Origin: Bacilli bacterium
Lineage (GTDB): Bacteria > Bacillota_I > Bacilli_A > RFN20 > CAG-826
Direction: 5' to 3'
NCBI GenBank assembly: GCA_017477255.1
Contig: JAFUXB010000002.1
Span: 246,474-286,498 of the forward strand
Length of the DNA: 40,025 nt
The notes under the pieces were generated by a model. That model saw only the letters and a program-made list of their open reading frames with translations. It made no database searches and was not told the DNA's origin. A program made the position numbers and the translations under genes. Positions within the stretch are counted from its first letter, which is position 1; the number at the start of each line of letters is the position of its first letter. This document shows positions 39,878-40,025 of the stretch, piece after piece.

Positions 39878-39896
39878 AAAACCTTGCAAATCCCCA
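39878..39896 (+). repeat. Half copy of dispersed repeat beside IS3 end
   Basis: AAAACCTTGCAAATCCCCA matches the consensus well for 16-18 bases, then changes within 2 bp into the predicted end of the insertion sequence (TGAACCC at 39898). The A/T tail of the repeat is absent. Confidence 0.55.
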
Positions 39897-39897
39897 G

Positions 39898-40025
39898 TGA
39901 ACCCAAAAATTTAGACTTTTAATTTTAATTTTAAATAATGTTTTTTATATTCTAGCGGACTTAAATAATTTAATCTAGAATTAATTCTCTCTTTGTTATA
40001 AAAATTAATGTATTTATCCATTTCA
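39898..40025 (-). mobile_element. IS3-family insertion sequence, right part
   Basis: The outer end is taken at TGAACCCAAAAATTTAGAC (39898 on), which has the TG start and form of the terminal repeats of IS150-like members. The transposase end is inside it. The other end is beyond the window, so completeness is unknown. Confidence 0.6.
39911..40025 (-). CDS. IS3-family transposase (OrfB), C-terminal part
   Basis: The last 38 codons are in the window. They encode MDKYINFYNKERINSRLNYL and then SPLEYKKHYLKLKLKV with a TAA stop. YI-x-FYN-x-(K/R)RI-x-x-x-LNYLSP-x-EY is the characteristic end of IS3/IS150-type DDE transposases (integrase core). The gene is transcribed toward the polysaccharide operon but a terminator lies between. 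Only the end is seen, so whether the gene is intact cannot be told. Confidence 0.85.
   Translation of the reverse strand, partial: EMDKYINFYNKERINSRLNYLSPLEYKKHYLKLKLKV

Noticed and set aside
1-40025. CRISPR arrays, tRNA, rRNA and prophage genes
   Set aside because: No regularly spaced repeats, no cloverleaf-like GC-rich segments with TTCGA-type loops, and no phage structural genes were seen. The dispersed repeat copies are too far apart and irregular for CRISPR.

Overview
The window is very AT-rich, uses the standard code (TAA, TAG and at least one TGA stop; Trp is TGG) and carries Gram-positive markers: EzrA, many lipobox lipoproteins, strong Shine-Dalgarno (SD) sites and an infC-rpmI-rplT operon with an L20-type leader. 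A trimeric [FeFe] hydrogenase, a superoxide reductase and an unusual thioredoxin-reductase-like flavoprotein point to an anaerobe. The best guess is an uncultured, gut-type member of the Bacillota (Bacilli, near the Mollicutes), inferred from gene content only. No tRNA, rRNA or CRISPR array was seen.

Positions 1-13619 look like a carbohydrate-scavenging locus. Four transcription units on the minus strand encode secreted lipoproteins: an ABC sugar-binding protein cut by the window edge, a one-Ig-domain lipoprotein, a large Ig/CBM9-like lipoprotein, and a pair of overlapping SGNH-hydrolase lipoproteins. Each is preceded at a similar distance by a palindrome close to ACATTAA-WW-TTAATGT, so they probably form one regulon. 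Next to them lie a Gfo/Idh/MocA oxidoreductase, two TIM-barrel sugar isomerase/epimerases and an OPA-type organophosphate transporter, which could import and process the released sugars. An RDD-type membrane protein with a large insertion sits among them.

Positions 13620-18450 hold an orphan Phd/YefM-like antitoxin with a non-ATG start, a CDF metal transporter, a short-chain dehydrogenase, a zinc-dependent phospholipase-C-like protein, and infC-rpmI-rplT. Positions 18460-25030 hold ezrA, a cysteine desulfurase and thiI (probably one unit that supplies sulfur for 4-thiouridine in tRNA) and a lipoprotein with a ComEC-type metallo-beta-lactamase domain. Positions 25091-30235 hold hydC-hydB-hydA and the flavoprotein. 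Positions 30314-33121 hold malQ with an esterase, and a divergent desulfoferrodoxin.

Positions 33170-39755 form a surface-polysaccharide operon, transcribed from right to left: EpsG-like polymerase, two GT2 enzymes, Wzx-type flippase, GT4 enzyme and an RfbB-like dehydratase. The right edge cuts through an IS3-family transposase.

Three patterns run across these regions: (i) the shared operator of the lipoprotein genes; (ii) a dispersed repeat of about 27 bp, about ten copies, in intergenic and coding DNA; (iii) five genes that begin transcription units, lack an SD and have a -10 hexamer 6-10 nt before the ATG, which suggests leaderless mRNAs.
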